Counted from the first letter of the stretch, positions 1-7,338 are shown. The stretch: 37,309 nucleotides of DNA from Bacteroidaceae bacterium (GCA_017442855.1 JAFSPM010000034.1:1-37309); one strand, 5' to 3'. Numbers and translations: made by a program. Notes: generated by a model from the sequence alone, not told the origin.

Positions 1-1
1 A

Positions 2-316
2 CTGTCGCAGGCATTTCTGGCCTTTGCCAACCATCGGCAGTCGTTCGACTTTCATGGTGTGAGCCTCACCTCATCGCAAGTGAAGAGAATCAATGCCATC
101 ATGCAGACCTGTGGCTTCTACGACGAGGCTGGCGAGTTCTCCTACCTTGTAGGACTACCCGGAAAAAGCGGTGTGGGCGGAGGTATCGCCGCCATTTATC
201 CATCCCGCTATTCCGTAGCGGTATGGAGTCCGCGACTCAACGAGAAAGGCAATTCGGTCATGGGAATGAAAGCACTTGAACTACTCACCACCGAAACGGA
301 AGAGTCTATTTTCTAA
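2..316 (+). CDS. glsA: Glutaminase, C-terminal part (5' end outside window)
   Basis: Glutaminase hydrolyses L-glutamine to glutamate and ammonia in the cytoplasm. The reading frame is open from the first bases of the window, so the gene is cut by the window edge and only about 104 C-terminal residues are visible. The block [20 protein letters not shown], followed by [12 protein letters not shown] and MKALELL, is the conserved end of the serine-dependent beta-lactamase-fold glutaminase family (Glutaminase A/B type, about 310-320 residues in full). The GTG at 59 is an internal codon, not a start, because family-like sequence ([16 protein letters not shown]) continues upstream of it. The stop TAA ends at 316. 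The next small ORF begins 9 bp later. Confidence 0.9.
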   Translation: MSQAFLAFANHRQSFDFHGVSLTSSQVKRINAIMQTCGFYDEAGEFSYLVGLPGKSGVGGGIAAIYPSRYSVAVWSPRLNEKGNSVMGMKALELLTTETEESIF

Positions 317-325
317 GAGTGGATT

Positions 326-625
326 GTGTTTTCTAGCATAGAACTCGCTCATGTGTACAATCTGAATAAAGTCGGTCTGAAAAACTTCGAAAGGTTAGTA
401 GAAGAACATGGTATACTGAGTATAGCCGGACATAGCCACACATTGAACGACTCTGTGAAAATCGTGTGGTATAACCAGACAAGAGTGCTGAGACTCTTCA
501 CCCATATTAATGATGAAACACTCGTCACTAAATATGTAGAGACGATCATTAGAAGAACTTTCGGCACCAAATATGCAATGAAACTCGCAAAACCGGTACC
601 AAAGAATAATATTGTAATAAGGTAA
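326..625 (+). CDS. Small hypothetical protein, possibly spurious
   Basis: An open frame of 99 codons begins with GTG 9 bp after the glutaminase stop and ends before the resB remnant. I do not recognise the product. It is basic, has no clear signal peptide or membrane segment, and ends in a Lys/Pro-rich tail (LAKPVPKNN). It fills the place where, in Bacteroides-type loci, genes for nitrite reductase (nrfHA) and the N-terminal part of ResB would normally precede ccsA. It may therefore be a short gene, or a remnant exposed by a deletion. No TAnnTTTG promoter is visible before it. The opposite strand is also open for 73 codons, which weakens the coding claim. Confidence 0.3.
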   Translation: MFSSIELAHVYNLNKVGLKNFERLVEEHGILSIAGHSHTLNDSVKIVWYNQTRVLRLFTHINDETLVTKYVETIIRRTFGTKYAMKLAKPVPKNNIVIR

Positions 626-640
626 ATTCCAATTTAGTGA

Positions 641-1045
641 ATAGAAAAGCGAGGCTCAACGGCTTCGTTGCCTGATGGCAGTAGGAGTGTGTCTGGATGG
701 ATTACCTCGGGTAGCTATATGTTTCCTTACCAGTTGCTGAATGTGACACAACACCAGAGCATTGTGATGGCGGAACGTGAACCGCAACGTTATCTTTCGA
801 AAGTGGAGATACTGACGGAGAATGGTAAGCAGGTAGAAACGGAGATATTGGTGAATAAGCCTTACTCAATAGGGGGATGGAAGATTTACCAATTGAGTTA
901 TGATAGCACGCGTGGTAAGTGGAGCGATATAAGTGTCTTGGAACTGGTGCGCGACCCATGGTTGCCGTTTGTGTATGTGGGAATCTATTTGATGATAGCT
1001 GGGGCAGTGCTATTGCTTTTTACTGCACAAAAAAGTAGAGAATAA
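641..1045 (+). pseudogene. resB: ResB-like cytochrome c biogenesis protein, N-terminally truncated remnant
   Basis: ResB (CcsB, Ccs1) with CcsA forms the System II haem exporter/cytochrome c synthase in the inner membrane. The frame opens after an in-frame TGA at 638-640 and encodes about 134 residues. These match the C-terminal end of Bacteroidales ResB-like proteins: PDGSRSVSGWITSG, NVTQHQSIVMAEREPQRYLS, GGWKIYQLSYD, VLELVRDPWLPFVY, then one membrane helix and a short cytoplasmic tail. Intact family members are around 400 residues with several N-terminal helices, so roughly two thirds is missing. No family-like ATG start is present; the first possible start is a TTG at 668. The gene lies 19 bp before ccsA. 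I infer a deletion relic, although expression of a C-terminal stub cannot be excluded. Confidence 0.7.
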
Positions 1046-1046
1046 T

Positions 1047-1061
1047 GTTCAATATTCAATG
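1047..1061 (+). repeat. Two heptamer repeats in the resB-ccsA spacer
   Basis: The 19-bp spacer between the resB remnant and ccsA contains the adjacent heptamers TTCAATA and TTCAATG. They are related to the longer heptamer arrays at 1559-1594, 22366-22400 and 34409-34436. Two units alone could be chance; the resemblance to the other spacers is the reason for listing it. Confidence 0.35.
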
Positions 1062-1064
1062 TAA

Positions 1065-1907
1065 ATGACGTGGAGTAGTTTTATATGGTTTGCTCTGGTG
1101 GCAGTGCTTTTCTGGATAACAGGAGCTTATGCGGCTTGGAAAGACAGGACGAAGATGGCTTATGGCGCTACACTAGCTGGCTTGCTGGTGTTTTTCTCAT
1201 TTATCTTGGGTATGTGGATATCGTTGGAACGTCCTCCTTTGGGTACGATGGGTGAAACGCGTTTGTGGTATAGTTTCTTCCTTCTGTTGGCAGGTATCAT
1301 TGTCTATGGTCGGTGGAAATACAAGTGGATATTGAGCTTCTCAACGCTACTGGCAGTGGTGTTTATCTGTGTGAACCTGTTCAAGCCTGAGATTCACAAC
1401 AAGACGTTGATGCCTGCTTTGCAAAGTCCGTGGTTTGCACCTCACGTGATAGTGTATATGTTTGCCTATGCTTTATTGGGTGCGGCTACAGTAATGGCAG
1501 TTTATCTGCTTTTCTTTAGCCAATGGACAATTAAAAATGGCAAGTTGTATAAAGATAACAATTTTCAATTCTCAACTTTCAATTCTCAATTTTCTACAGA
1601 GTTGGCTATCACCGACAACCTTGTCTATGTGGGTCTTTCCTTTATGACCTTTGGCATGTTGTTTGGTGCCTTATGGGCAAAAGAGGCTTGGGGACATTAT
1701 TGGGCATGGGACCCTAAGGAAACTTGGGCAGCCATTACCTGGTTTGCTTACTTAGCGTATATCCATTATCGGCTGATGCCGAAACATGACGTCAAGAATG
1801 CACTTTGGATGCAGCTTATCTCTTTTGTGCTCTTGCAGATGTGTTGGTGGGGAATTAACTATCTGCCTTCTGCTCAAGGCACTTCTGTGCACACTTACAT
1901 GAATTGA
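1065..1907 (+). CDS. ccsA: Cytochrome c biogenesis protein CcsA
   Basis: CcsA is the haem-handling membrane partner of ResB in System II cytochrome c maturation. The 280-residue protein has multiple membrane helices. It carries the haem-binding tryptophan-rich motif WGHYWAWDPKETWAAITW near residues 211-228, preceded by the family segment GMLFGALWAKEA. The early motif PPLGTMGETRLWYSFF is also typical. The start ATG at 1065 lies 19 bp after the resB remnant; no Shine-Dalgarno is expected in this phylum. An oddity is an in-frame low-complexity stretch near residues 166-177 (FQFSTFNSQFST). It is encoded by a 7-bp repeat array of the type otherwise seen between genes, in the loop before the last helices. 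Its usual partner ResB is truncated upstream, so the gene may be functionally orphaned. Confidence 0.9.
   Translation: MTWSSFIWFALVAVLFWITGAYAAWKDRTKMAYGATLAGLLVFFSFILGMWISLERPPLGTMGETRLWYSFFLLLAGIIVYGRWKYKWILSFSTLLAVVFICVNLFKPEIHNKTLMPALQSPWFAPHVIVYMFAYALLGAATVMAVYLLFFSQWTIKNGKLYKDNNFQFSTFNSQFSTELAITDNLVYVGLSFMTFGMLFGALWAKEAWGHYWAWDPKETWAAITWFAYLAYIHYRLMPKHDVKNALWMQLISFVLLQMCWWGINYLPSAQGTSVHTYMN
1559..1594 (+). repeat. Heptamer repeat array inside ccsA coding sequence
   Basis: Consecutive 7-bp units TTCAATT, CTCAACT, TTCAATT, CTCAATT and a partial TTC run through the coding frame. The 13-mer TTTCAATTCTCAA occurs twice exactly, at 1563-1575 and 1577-1589. Translated, this gives the Phe/Ser/Asn/Gln-rich loop of CcsA. 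The same kind of array sits between genes at 22366-22400 and 34409-34436, so it appears to have spread into, or expanded within, a tolerant loop of the gene without breaking the frame. Confidence 0.75.
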
Positions 1908-1947
1908 TCTTTTTTCCTGCAGACAAACAGTAGTTATTTCATTTTTT

Positions 1948-1984
1948 AGTTTTAAGCCTTTTAGAATATAAAAGAATAAAAACT
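1948..1984. terminator. Possible AT-rich bidirectional terminator between ccsA and rsmE
   Basis: Between the convergent ccsA and rsmE genes an AT-rich imperfect inverted repeat is visible: AGTTTTA pairs with TAAAAACT, and inside it CTTTTA pairs with TAAAAG around the loop GAATA. T-runs lie on both sides. The pairing is weak and the call rests on position as much as structure. Confidence 0.3.
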
Positions 1985-2682
1985 TAATAATTGAATAAAT
2001 TTAGGGTGTGAACAGCGACAAGGGCAGCTGTTTCGGTGCGTAGGCGAGAAGGTCCGAGACTGATGGAAGTGAAGCCGTGGGAGAGGGCGAGAGATACTTC
2101 CTCTTCGCTGAAGTCGCCTTCTGGACCAATCAGCACTACGGCATCTTGGCCTGGTTGGATAATATCTTTCAATTCTTTACGTTCGTTCTTGTAGCAGTGG
2201 GCAATAAATTTTTGCCCAGAGAAGGGCTGACTTACAAACTGAGCGAAATCCGTCATGCCATGTAGGATGGGCATGCGGGCTTTCAACGATTGTTTGATGG
2301 CAGACACAAGAATCTTCTCAATACGCTCTGTCTTGATGACCTTACGCTCAGAATAGCGGCAATCCAGGAAGGTGATTTCATCCAGCCCTATCTCTGTGGC
2401 CTTCTCTGCCAGCCATTCCATACGATCCATGTTTTTGGTAGGTGCCACAGCCAGGTGGATATGATTTTTCCATAGAGGAGCCTGTAGTTGCTTTTCCAGT
2501 ATATGAACCATGCAGCGTTTCTTGTCGGATGCACTGATCTCAGCCCTGTAGAAACAGCCTTTGCCATCGGTGATCATCACCTCGTCGCCAGGTTGCAAAC
2601 GCAACACACGCACGGCATGAGCAGCCTCTTCCTCTGGTAGCGCCTTATTATGATTGATGTCAGGTGTATAGAAAACGTGCAT
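1984..2682 (-). CDS. rsmE: 16S rRNA (uracil1498-N3)-methyltransferase RsmE
   Basis: RsmE methylates N3 of U1498 in 16S rRNA in the 30S subunit, using S-adenosylmethionine. The 232-residue product has the N-terminal PUA-like region (EEEAAHAVRVLRLQPGDEV) and the C-terminal SPOUT/trefoil-knot domain. The knot motifs are APTKNMDRMEWLAEKATEIG, LIGPEGDFSEEE near residue 186, and LGPSRLRTETAAL near the end. Length is normal for the family. It is the last gene of a three-gene minus-strand operon and starts 9 bp after the DUF151 nuclease gene. It converges with ccsA. Confidence 0.95.
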   Translation of the reverse strand: MHVFYTPDINHNKALPEEEAAHAVRVLRLQPGDEVMITDGKGCFYRAEISASDKKRCMVHILEKQLQAPLWKNHIHLAVAPTKNMDRMEWLAEKATEIGLDEITFLDCRYSERKVIKTERIEKILVSAIKQSLKARMPILHGMTDFAQFVSQPFSGQKFIAHCYKNERKELKDIIQPGQDAVVLIGPEGDFSEEEVSLALSHGFTSISLGPSRLRTETAALVAVHTLNLFNY

Positions 2683-2691
2683 GATGGGAAA

Positions 2692-3279
2692 TTATTCGTT
2701 GCCTAATTGCTTGAGCTGGTCGCGCAACTCAGCCGCTTTCTCATAGTCCTCTTTCTGTATGGCTTCGTCGAGTTGCTGCTTCAGGGTATCCACACCAGGG
2801 GTCACCACCTTGAGTTCCTTAAACTCATCCAAATCGTCTTCCACACGAATAAAGCAGTCCTGACCTATCAGTGCATTCTCCAACAACTCTTTGTAGGTGA
2901 AGATAGGAGCACCCATGCGTACTACCATAGCCAAAGCATCGCTGGTACGGGCATCCACCCGCATCATGCCATAATCTTTTTGAAAATACAGGTACGTATA
3001 ATAGACACCTTTATCCACCTTGTAGATAACAGCACGCCATAGTTTTACTGCCATAGCATTCATCACCCCTGCAAAGAGGTCGTGCGTCATGGGGCGACTT
3101 TGTTGTATGCCTTTGGCACCCATGTAGATGGCACGCCCTTCGTAAGCCCCAATGACAATGCTCAGAATGTCGTCAGTGCCTACTGCCCTCATTGTTACCT
3201 TGCAATTGTTGAGGTCGTTGGGGATATTGGTGATGCTTTCTAATTGTAGCTGTATTTTCTCGTTTTTCTTCATAGGCAT
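2692..3279 (-). CDS. Bifunctional nuclease family (DUF151) protein with C-terminal UVR motif
   Basis: The N-terminal part (about residues 15-150) matches the DUF151/bifunctional nuclease fold, with segments LSIVIGAYEGRAIYMG, RPMTHDLF and DARTSDALAMVVRMGAPIF. Members of this family are reported to have RNase and DNase activity. The C-terminal 35 residues (LKQQLDEAIQKEDYEKAAEL, then RDQLKQL) form a UVR motif, the coiled helical hairpin found in UvrB/UvrC and Clp partners. This DUF151-UVR arrangement is common in Bacteroidota. The start ATG directly abuts the stop of the upstream permease gene (TAAATG), which indicates translational coupling. Substrate in this organism cannot be told from sequence. 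Confidence 0.88.
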   Translation of the reverse strand: MPMKKNEKIQLQLESITNIPNDLNNCKVTMRAVGTDDILSIVIGAYEGRAIYMGAKGIQQSRPMTHDLFAGVMNAMAVKLWRAVIYKVDKGVYYTYLYFQKDYGMMRVDARTSDALAMVVRMGAPIFTYKELLENALIGQDCFIRVEDDLDEFKELKVVTPGVDTLKQQLDEAIQKEDYEKAAELRDQLKQLGNE

Positions 3280-4545
3280 TTACTCGGCTTTCTTCTCTGG
3301 TTTGAAATCATATTTGAAGAAGATGGCAAAAAGGATGGCGATAACCAGCGAGTAGGCTGCAAAGATGTACCAAACACTGCTCCAGTCGCCTTGCATCTTG
3401 CCTTCTACATTTTCCGTATAAAAGTTCACGATGTTCTGTGCGCCCAGTGTACCAATTGTAGCGCCAATGCCGTTGGTCATCAGCATAAACAGTCCTTGGG
3501 CACTGCTGCGCATACTGTTGTGGGTGGACTTGTTAACGAACAGCGAGCCAGACACATTGAAGAAGTCGAATGCCACACCATAAACTATCATGGAAAGAAT
3601 GAACATCCAAACGCCACCACCAGGGTTACCTGCGCCAAACAAGCCGAAGCGGAATACCCATGCCAACATGGCCATCAGCATCACCTTCTTAATGCCTAAG
3701 CGTTTCAGGAAGAACGGTATGAGCAGGATGCACAATGTCTCAGAGCACTGTGAGAGGGAAATCAGTGCATTGGCATGGTTAGCACCAAAAGTATTGGCAA
3801 ACTCAGGAATGCCTTGGAAACTGGTAATGAACGGATTGGCATAGCTGTTGCTCAACTGTAATGCCACACCCAGCAGCATGGAGAATACTAAGAAGGTAGC
3901 CATGGTGCGATCTTTGAACAGACTGAAAGCCTTCAGTCCCAAAGCATCTGCCAATGTCTTCTTCTCACCGCTCTTGTTGATAGGACAGTCGGGCAATGTC
4001 ATAGAGAAGAATCCCAGCAAGATGCCTAACACACCTGACACCACAAACTGCATGTAGGTGGTCTGGAAACCTAATAAATCCACAAATAACATGGTGCAGA
4101 TAAAACCTACGGTACCGAAAATACGGATGGGAGGGAATGCCGTTATCGTGTCCATATTTGCTTTCTCCAGCGCATTGTAAGCTACAGCGTAGGAGAGCGA
4201 GAGTGATGGCATGTAGAATCCTATGCCCACCGTAAACAGACCTATCAATACGCCGAAGTTGGCATCAGTGCCCGTTTGCATGGCGTAATAAGCCAACCCC
4301 AGCAAAAAGCTACTGGATATGAAGTGACAAATGCCCATCATCTTCTGTGCCGGTATCCATCGGTCGGCCACAATGCCCATCAAAGCTGGCATAAAGATGC
4401 TGGTAATGCCCTGCATGGCGTAGAACGTGCCAATGTGTGCACCTTGACCTGCACTGGCCAGATAACTACCCATTGAAGTAAGGTATGCTCCCCACACGGC
4501 GAACTGCAGGAAGTTCATGATGATAAGTCGTACTTTCAGATTCAT
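3280..4545 (-). CDS. Nucleoside permease, NupG/XapB-type major facilitator
   Basis: A 421-residue polytopic membrane protein with about 12 predicted helices. The N-terminus has the features of the nucleoside:H+ symporter family (NupG-like): LIIMNFLQFAVWGAYLTSMG, followed by FMPALMGIVADRW. It is expected to import nucleosides across the inner membrane by proton symport. The start at 4545 is supported by a promoter 22 bp upstream (TATCTTTG at 4567-4574). It is the first gene of the operon with the DUF151 nuclease and rsmE; its stop codon touches the next start. The nuclease/uptake pairing may reflect nucleic-acid scavenging, but that is inference from adjacency. Confidence 0.88.
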   Translation of the reverse strand: MNLKVRLIIMNFLQFAVWGAYLTSMGSYLASAGQGAHIGTFYAMQGITSIFMPALMGIVADRWIPAQKMMGICHFISSSFLLGLAYYAMQTGTDANFGVLIGLFTVGIGFYMPSLSLSYAVAYNALEKANMDTITAFPPIRIFGTVGFICTMLFVDLLGFQTTYMQFVVSGVLGILLGFFSMTLPDCPINKSGEKKTLADALGLKAFSLFKDRTMATFLVFSMLLGVALQLSNSYANPFITSFQGIPEFANTFGANHANALISLSQCSETLCILLIPFFLKRLGIKKVMLMAMLAWVFRFGLFGAGNPGGGVWMFILSMIVYGVAFDFFNVSGSLFVNKSTHNSMRSSAQGLFMLMTNGIGATIGTLGAQNIVNFYTENVEGKMQGDWSSVWYIFAAYSLVIAILFAIFFKYDFKPEKKAE

Positions 4546-4566
4546 CGTATTAGGTTTTTATTGGTA

Positions 4567-4598
4567 CAAAGATAATGCAAGTCGAACACAGAAACAAA
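4567..4598 (-). promoter_or_regulatory. Promoter of the nucleoside permease operon
   Basis: On the minus strand TTTG (4595-4598) is followed by 20 bp and then TATCTTTG (4567-4574). This matches the Bacteroidota primary-sigma consensus TTTG / TAnnTTTG. The start codon at 4545 follows 22 bp downstream. Confidence 0.75.
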
Positions 4599-4681
4599 TT
4601 TTGGAGCAGCGAAAACTTGAATACTTGTATTTAATGTTGAGTCGCGACAAAATTCGGCGAAGCTAAAATATGCTAACTGGA

Positions 4682-4715
4682 CAAAAAAAAAGAAGGGTAT
4701 CTATCACAGACACCC
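4682..4715 (-). terminator. Intrinsic terminator of the small RNA
   Basis: On the minus strand GGGTGTCT pairs with AGATACCC (one G-T pair) around the loop GTGAT at 4695-4715. The run TTCTTTTTTTTT follows at 4683-4694. This is a textbook rho-independent terminator. Confidence 0.85.
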
Positions 4716-4753
4716 AATCTTTATCAACCTTAAATCTAATACCATGAAAAACA
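4682..4753 (-). ncRNA. Small RNA with own promoter and terminator, Bacteroidales-1-like
   Basis: A compact transcription unit of about 70 nt lies in an otherwise empty intergenic region. It starts after a TACTTTTG box (4759-4766). It then contains the segment CATGGTATTAGATTTAAGG (the complement of 4726-4744) and ends in a perfect hairpin plus T-run at 4682-4715. From memory this segment resembles the Bacteroidales-1 RNA motif, a conserved structured RNA of unknown function bounded by a Bacteroidota promoter and a terminator. I cannot confirm the family without a covariance-model search. It has no convincing open reading frame. Confidence 0.6.
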
Positions 4754-4758
4754 CAGTG

Positions 4759-4790
4759 CAAAAGTAGTCATTTTTATGTTATCTAACATA
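4759..4790 (-). promoter_or_regulatory. Promoter of the small RNA with overlapping inverted repeat
   Basis: TACTTTTG at 4759-4766 matches the TAnnTTTG -7 element. The expected -33 zone is occupied by a perfect 16-bp inverted repeat, TATGTTA-TC-TAACATA (4775-4790). That repeat could be an operator for a regulator of the small RNA, or a chance AT-rich palindrome. Confidence 0.6.
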
Positions 4791-4886
4791 AATATTGATA
4801 GAAATCGTACTTATTTTAACACGTTTTAACTTTTTAAACATAAAGCTCGCCCTATCCAATAAGTCAGCTCATCATCATACTCCTCA

Positions 4887-4922
4887 GTCAGCAAGCTGAC
4901 AGCTCCCCTATCTTAGGGGAGC
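4887..4922. repeat. Two adjacent hairpins downstream of rlmI
   Basis: Two inverted repeats lie side by side: GTCAGC-AA-GCTGAC (4887-4900) and GCTCCCC-TATCTTA-GGGGAGC (4902-4922). They follow the rlmI stop by 22 bp on the minus strand. There is no T-run, so they may act as mRNA 3'-end structures or belong to a dispersed REP-like hairpin family rather than form a classical terminator. The CTCCCC...GGGGAG core is of a type I associate with repeats in Prevotella-like genomes. Confidence 0.55.
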
Positions 4923-4944
4923 AGCTAGAAAACGGGGACGGGTG

Positions 4945-6129
4945 TTACTCTACGTAAAGCACCAGTCCTTTGAGGTACTCACCTTCAGGATGATAAATAT
5001 TCACAGGATGGTCAGCTGGTTGGGTCAGCTGGTGCAAGATGCTTACTTTGCGTCCAGAAGCAGCTGCAGCAGTAAATACCGAAGTACGGAACTGGTCTTT
5101 ATTCACAGCTTGTGAGCAGGAGAACGTGAACAAAATGCCACCATGTTTGATTTTCTCGAATGCCTTGGCATTGAGGCGCCTGTAGCCCTGCAGGGCATTG
5201 CGCAACACGTCACGATGCTTGGCAAAGGCAGGCGGGTCGAGAATAATCAGGTCGTATTCGTCTTTCTCCATCTCATCGAGGAATTTAAAAGCATCCTCGG
5301 CGTATGCATGATGCCTTTCGTCCTCAGAAAAATTAAGTGCCACATTCTGTTTGGTCAGTTCGATGGCCTTGGCAGAACTATCCACAGAATCTACCCTTGC
5401 GGCACCTCCACGAAGGGCATAGACAGAGAAACCTCCTGTGTAGCAGAACATATTGAGTACATTTCTGTTCTTTGAATACTTTTCCAATAAGGCACGATTC
5501 TCGCGCTGGTCAACAAAGAAGCCCGTCTTCTGTCCTTTCAACCAGTCGATGTGGAACTTCAGACCATACTCTGTGGCGATATTCTCCTTACTACCACCGA
5601 TAAGGAAGCCGTTCTCCTGGCCCAGTTCGGCTTTGTAGGGCAGGGTGGTGTCCGACTTATAATAAATATGGTCAATCTTCCCGTCCATCACCTTCATCAG
5701 GGCCTGTGCAATCTCCATGCGTTGGAAGTGCATGCCTGCTGAATGCGCCTGCATCACGGCCGTACGGCCATAAATGTCGATGACCAAACCAGGCAGATTG
5801 TCACCTTCGCCATGTACCAGTCGATAGGTATTGTTGTCGGCACGTTCAGCTATGCCTATGGCAAGTCTCTTGTAGTATGCTTCTTGCAAACGGCTTTTCC
5901 AGAAACGGTCGTCTATGGCTTCGTTAGCATCGAATGTTAGTACACGTACCATGATGCTTCCCACTTGGTAGTGCCCCCTGGCGATGAATTCACGCTGCGC
6001 GGTGAACACCTCCACGAGGTCACCTTCCTGCACATTGCCTTCTATACGGTTGATAGCTCCAGAGAATACCCAGGGGTGAATACGCTTTAGCGACTCCTCC
6101 TTGCCTGATTTAAGATAGACGTTACTCAT
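4945..6129 (-). CDS. rlmI: Class I SAM-dependent rRNA (cytosine-C5) methyltransferase, RlmI-like
   Basis: RlmI methylates C1962 in 23S rRNA. The 394-residue protein begins with a PUA domain (about residues 1-80; KSGKEESLKRIHPWVFSGAI is the typical opening). A central linker follows, then a Rossmann methyltransferase domain with motif I VLNMFCYTGGFSVYALRGG and the catalytic/target-binding motif LIILDPPAFAKHRD. The later segment GGILFTFSCSQAV contains the second conserved cysteine region. Length fits the family. It is the third gene of a minus-strand operon, 5 bp after the exonuclease gene. Assignment to the family is firm; the exact target base is inferred from homologues. Confidence 0.9.
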   Translation of the reverse strand: MSNVYLKSGKEESLKRIHPWVFSGAINRIEGNVQEGDLVEVFTAQREFIARGHYQVGSIMVRVLTFDANEAIDDRFWKSRLQEAYYKRLAIGIAERADNNTYRLVHGEGDNLPGLVIDIYGRTAVMQAHSAGMHFQRMEIAQALMKVMDGKIDHIYYKSDTTLPYKAELGQENGFLIGGSKENIATEYGLKFHIDWLKGQKTGFFVDQRENRALLEKYSKNRNVLNMFCYTGGFSVYALRGGAARVDSVDSSAKAIELTKQNVALNFSEDERHHAYAEDAFKFLDEMEKDEYDLIILDPPAFAKHRDVLRNALQGYRRLNAKAFEKIKHGGILFTFSCSQAVNKDQFRTSVFTAAAASGRKVSILHQLTQPADHPVNIYHPEGEYLKGLVLYVE

Positions 6130-6134
6130 ATCGG

Positions 6135-6788
6135 TTAATTGGTAGTTTCTTGAATATTTACTTCAACAGGGGCAGGCTCTGGAACGATAACGAGTTCGTA
6201 ATTGCCCGTTTCTTTCAGCTCTTCCACCTTTTTATATATTTGTATGCATGCCCATGCGTCGATAGCGGCATAATGCTGTTGAGGGATGGTCAGCTCATCT
6301 GCTTCCCAATTAGACAGACGCTGGGATTTGGATATCTTTTTGCCAAATAAGTTGGCATAGACTTTCTGCAACGACATATCGTTAATACCCAGGTCCTGTA
6401 CCCAGGTCTGCAGTTCGATTACATGCTGGGGTTCAAACGGCATCCATTTATGCAGCATGTAGAAGTCGTCTTTGAGTGAGATGCCTATTTTGGCAACACG
6501 GGGACTCTCCAACAGCTGAATAAGGGGGATGGTTAAACCGAACTTGTTCAGGCGGAACAGGTAGCAACGCTCATCGGTGGCCAGTTGCAGCAATGCTACC
6601 TTATGGCTTTCGCCTTTCTTGAACGAAGGACGAGTTTCGGTATCTATGCCCAACATAGGGAACTTACAAAGATACCTTACAGCGCTATCAGCCTGTTCAG
6701 GTGTGTTGATGATGTAGATTTCCCCATGGTATTCCACCTTGGGCATCTCCTTCACCTCTTCCTTTGTTGTTCTGTTCTTAATTATCAT
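6135..6788 (-). CDS. RNase D-like 3'-5' exonuclease (DEDDy)
   Basis: A 217-residue protein made almost entirely of the DEDD exonuclease fold. Visible catalytic motifs are Exo I GIDTETRPSF (Asp and Glu), Exo II KIGISLKDDFYML (Asp) and Exo III YAAIDAWACIQIY (Tyr and Asp, the DEDDy subtype). This is the 3'-5' exonuclease domain seen in RNase D and WRN-type proteins, without the HRDC domains of RNase D. I chose the ATG at 6788, which overlaps the end of the DUF5063 gene by 11 bp, instead of the upstream in-frame start at 6806. Tight packing with DUF5063 and rlmI suggests co-transcription and perhaps an RNA-maturation role; the substrate is not known. Confidence 0.88.
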   Translation of the reverse strand: MIIKNRTTKEEVKEMPKVEYHGEIYIINTPEQADSAVRYLCKFPMLGIDTETRPSFKKGESHKVALLQLATDERCYLFRLNKFGLTIPLIQLLESPRVAKIGISLKDDFYMLHKWMPFEPQHVIELQTWVQDLGINDMSLQKVYANLFGKKISKSQRLSNWEADELTIPQQHYAAIDAWACIQIYKKVEELKETGNYELVIVPEPAPVEVNIQETTN

Positions 6789-7317
6789 CTTCTCTGTGAG
6801 TCTCAAATTTCACTTCATGCAAGGCACGCAGGGTGTTCACCAGTTTCTGTCCCCAATAGAGCTTGAAGTTTTCCTGACAGGTGGCAAGGGCATTGTGCAT
6901 GTTGCGGTTCACTCCTTGACGGAATACAAATACAAAGTCCTTGATATCCTGGTAGATGTCCGCCAGGCCTTCAGAGATATAACGAGTCACTGGCTGGTCG
7001 CTATACTTCATGTCCTCCACAAACACATCGAGATAGTCATCGCGATCGCCCATGATGTCAGCCAGTTGGGCATTCATCAGACTGTAGGTTTCTTCGGTCA
7101 CGCAGGTCTCCAATACGTCATCCTCCTCATCCATCAACTCCATTTCGGACAATAACAATGCTTTCACATAGAGCAGGGGCAGCATCTTCAGCATGGTATC
7201 TACAAATTCCTCGCGCTCCATGCCCTCCACATTTTCCAAGAACTGGCAGTATTGAGCAGCTACCGTTACGAACTCCACGCTATTGCGTTCAAAAATTACC
7301 TTGCTTTCGCTTTGCAT
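6778..7317 (-). CDS. DUF5063 domain-containing protein
   Basis: A 179-residue acidic, largely helical cytoplasmic protein matching the Bacteroidota-specific DUF5063 family (typical segments NSVEFVTVAAQYCQFLEN and MLKMLPLLYVKALLLSEM). The function of the family is unknown. An upstream in-frame ATG at 7341 is excluded because it overlaps the -7 promoter box at 7339-7346, so the ATG at 7317 is the first usable start. That leaves a leader of about 15 nt. The gene opens the operon with the DEDD exonuclease (11-bp overlap) and rlmI. Confidence 0.85.
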   Translation of the reverse strand: MQSESKVIFERNSVEFVTVAAQYCQFLENVEGMEREEFVDTMLKMLPLLYVKALLLSEMELMDEEDDVLETCVTEETYSLMNAQLADIMGDRDDYLDVFVEDMKYSDQPVTRYISEGLADIYQDIKDFVFVFRQGVNRNMHNALATCQENFKLYWGQKLVNTLRALHEVKFETHREDDN

Positions 7318-7338
7318 ATCTTTTTCTTTTATAATTCG

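Noticed and set aside
1-58. Glutaminase starting at the GTG at 59
   Set aside because: Family-like sequence continues in frame to the window edge, so the gene is truncated by the window rather than short.
4744-4767. Seven-codon plus-strand ORF (MKNTVQK) near the small RNA
   Set aside because: It runs antisense to the small RNA and through its promoter box; better explained by the RNA unit.
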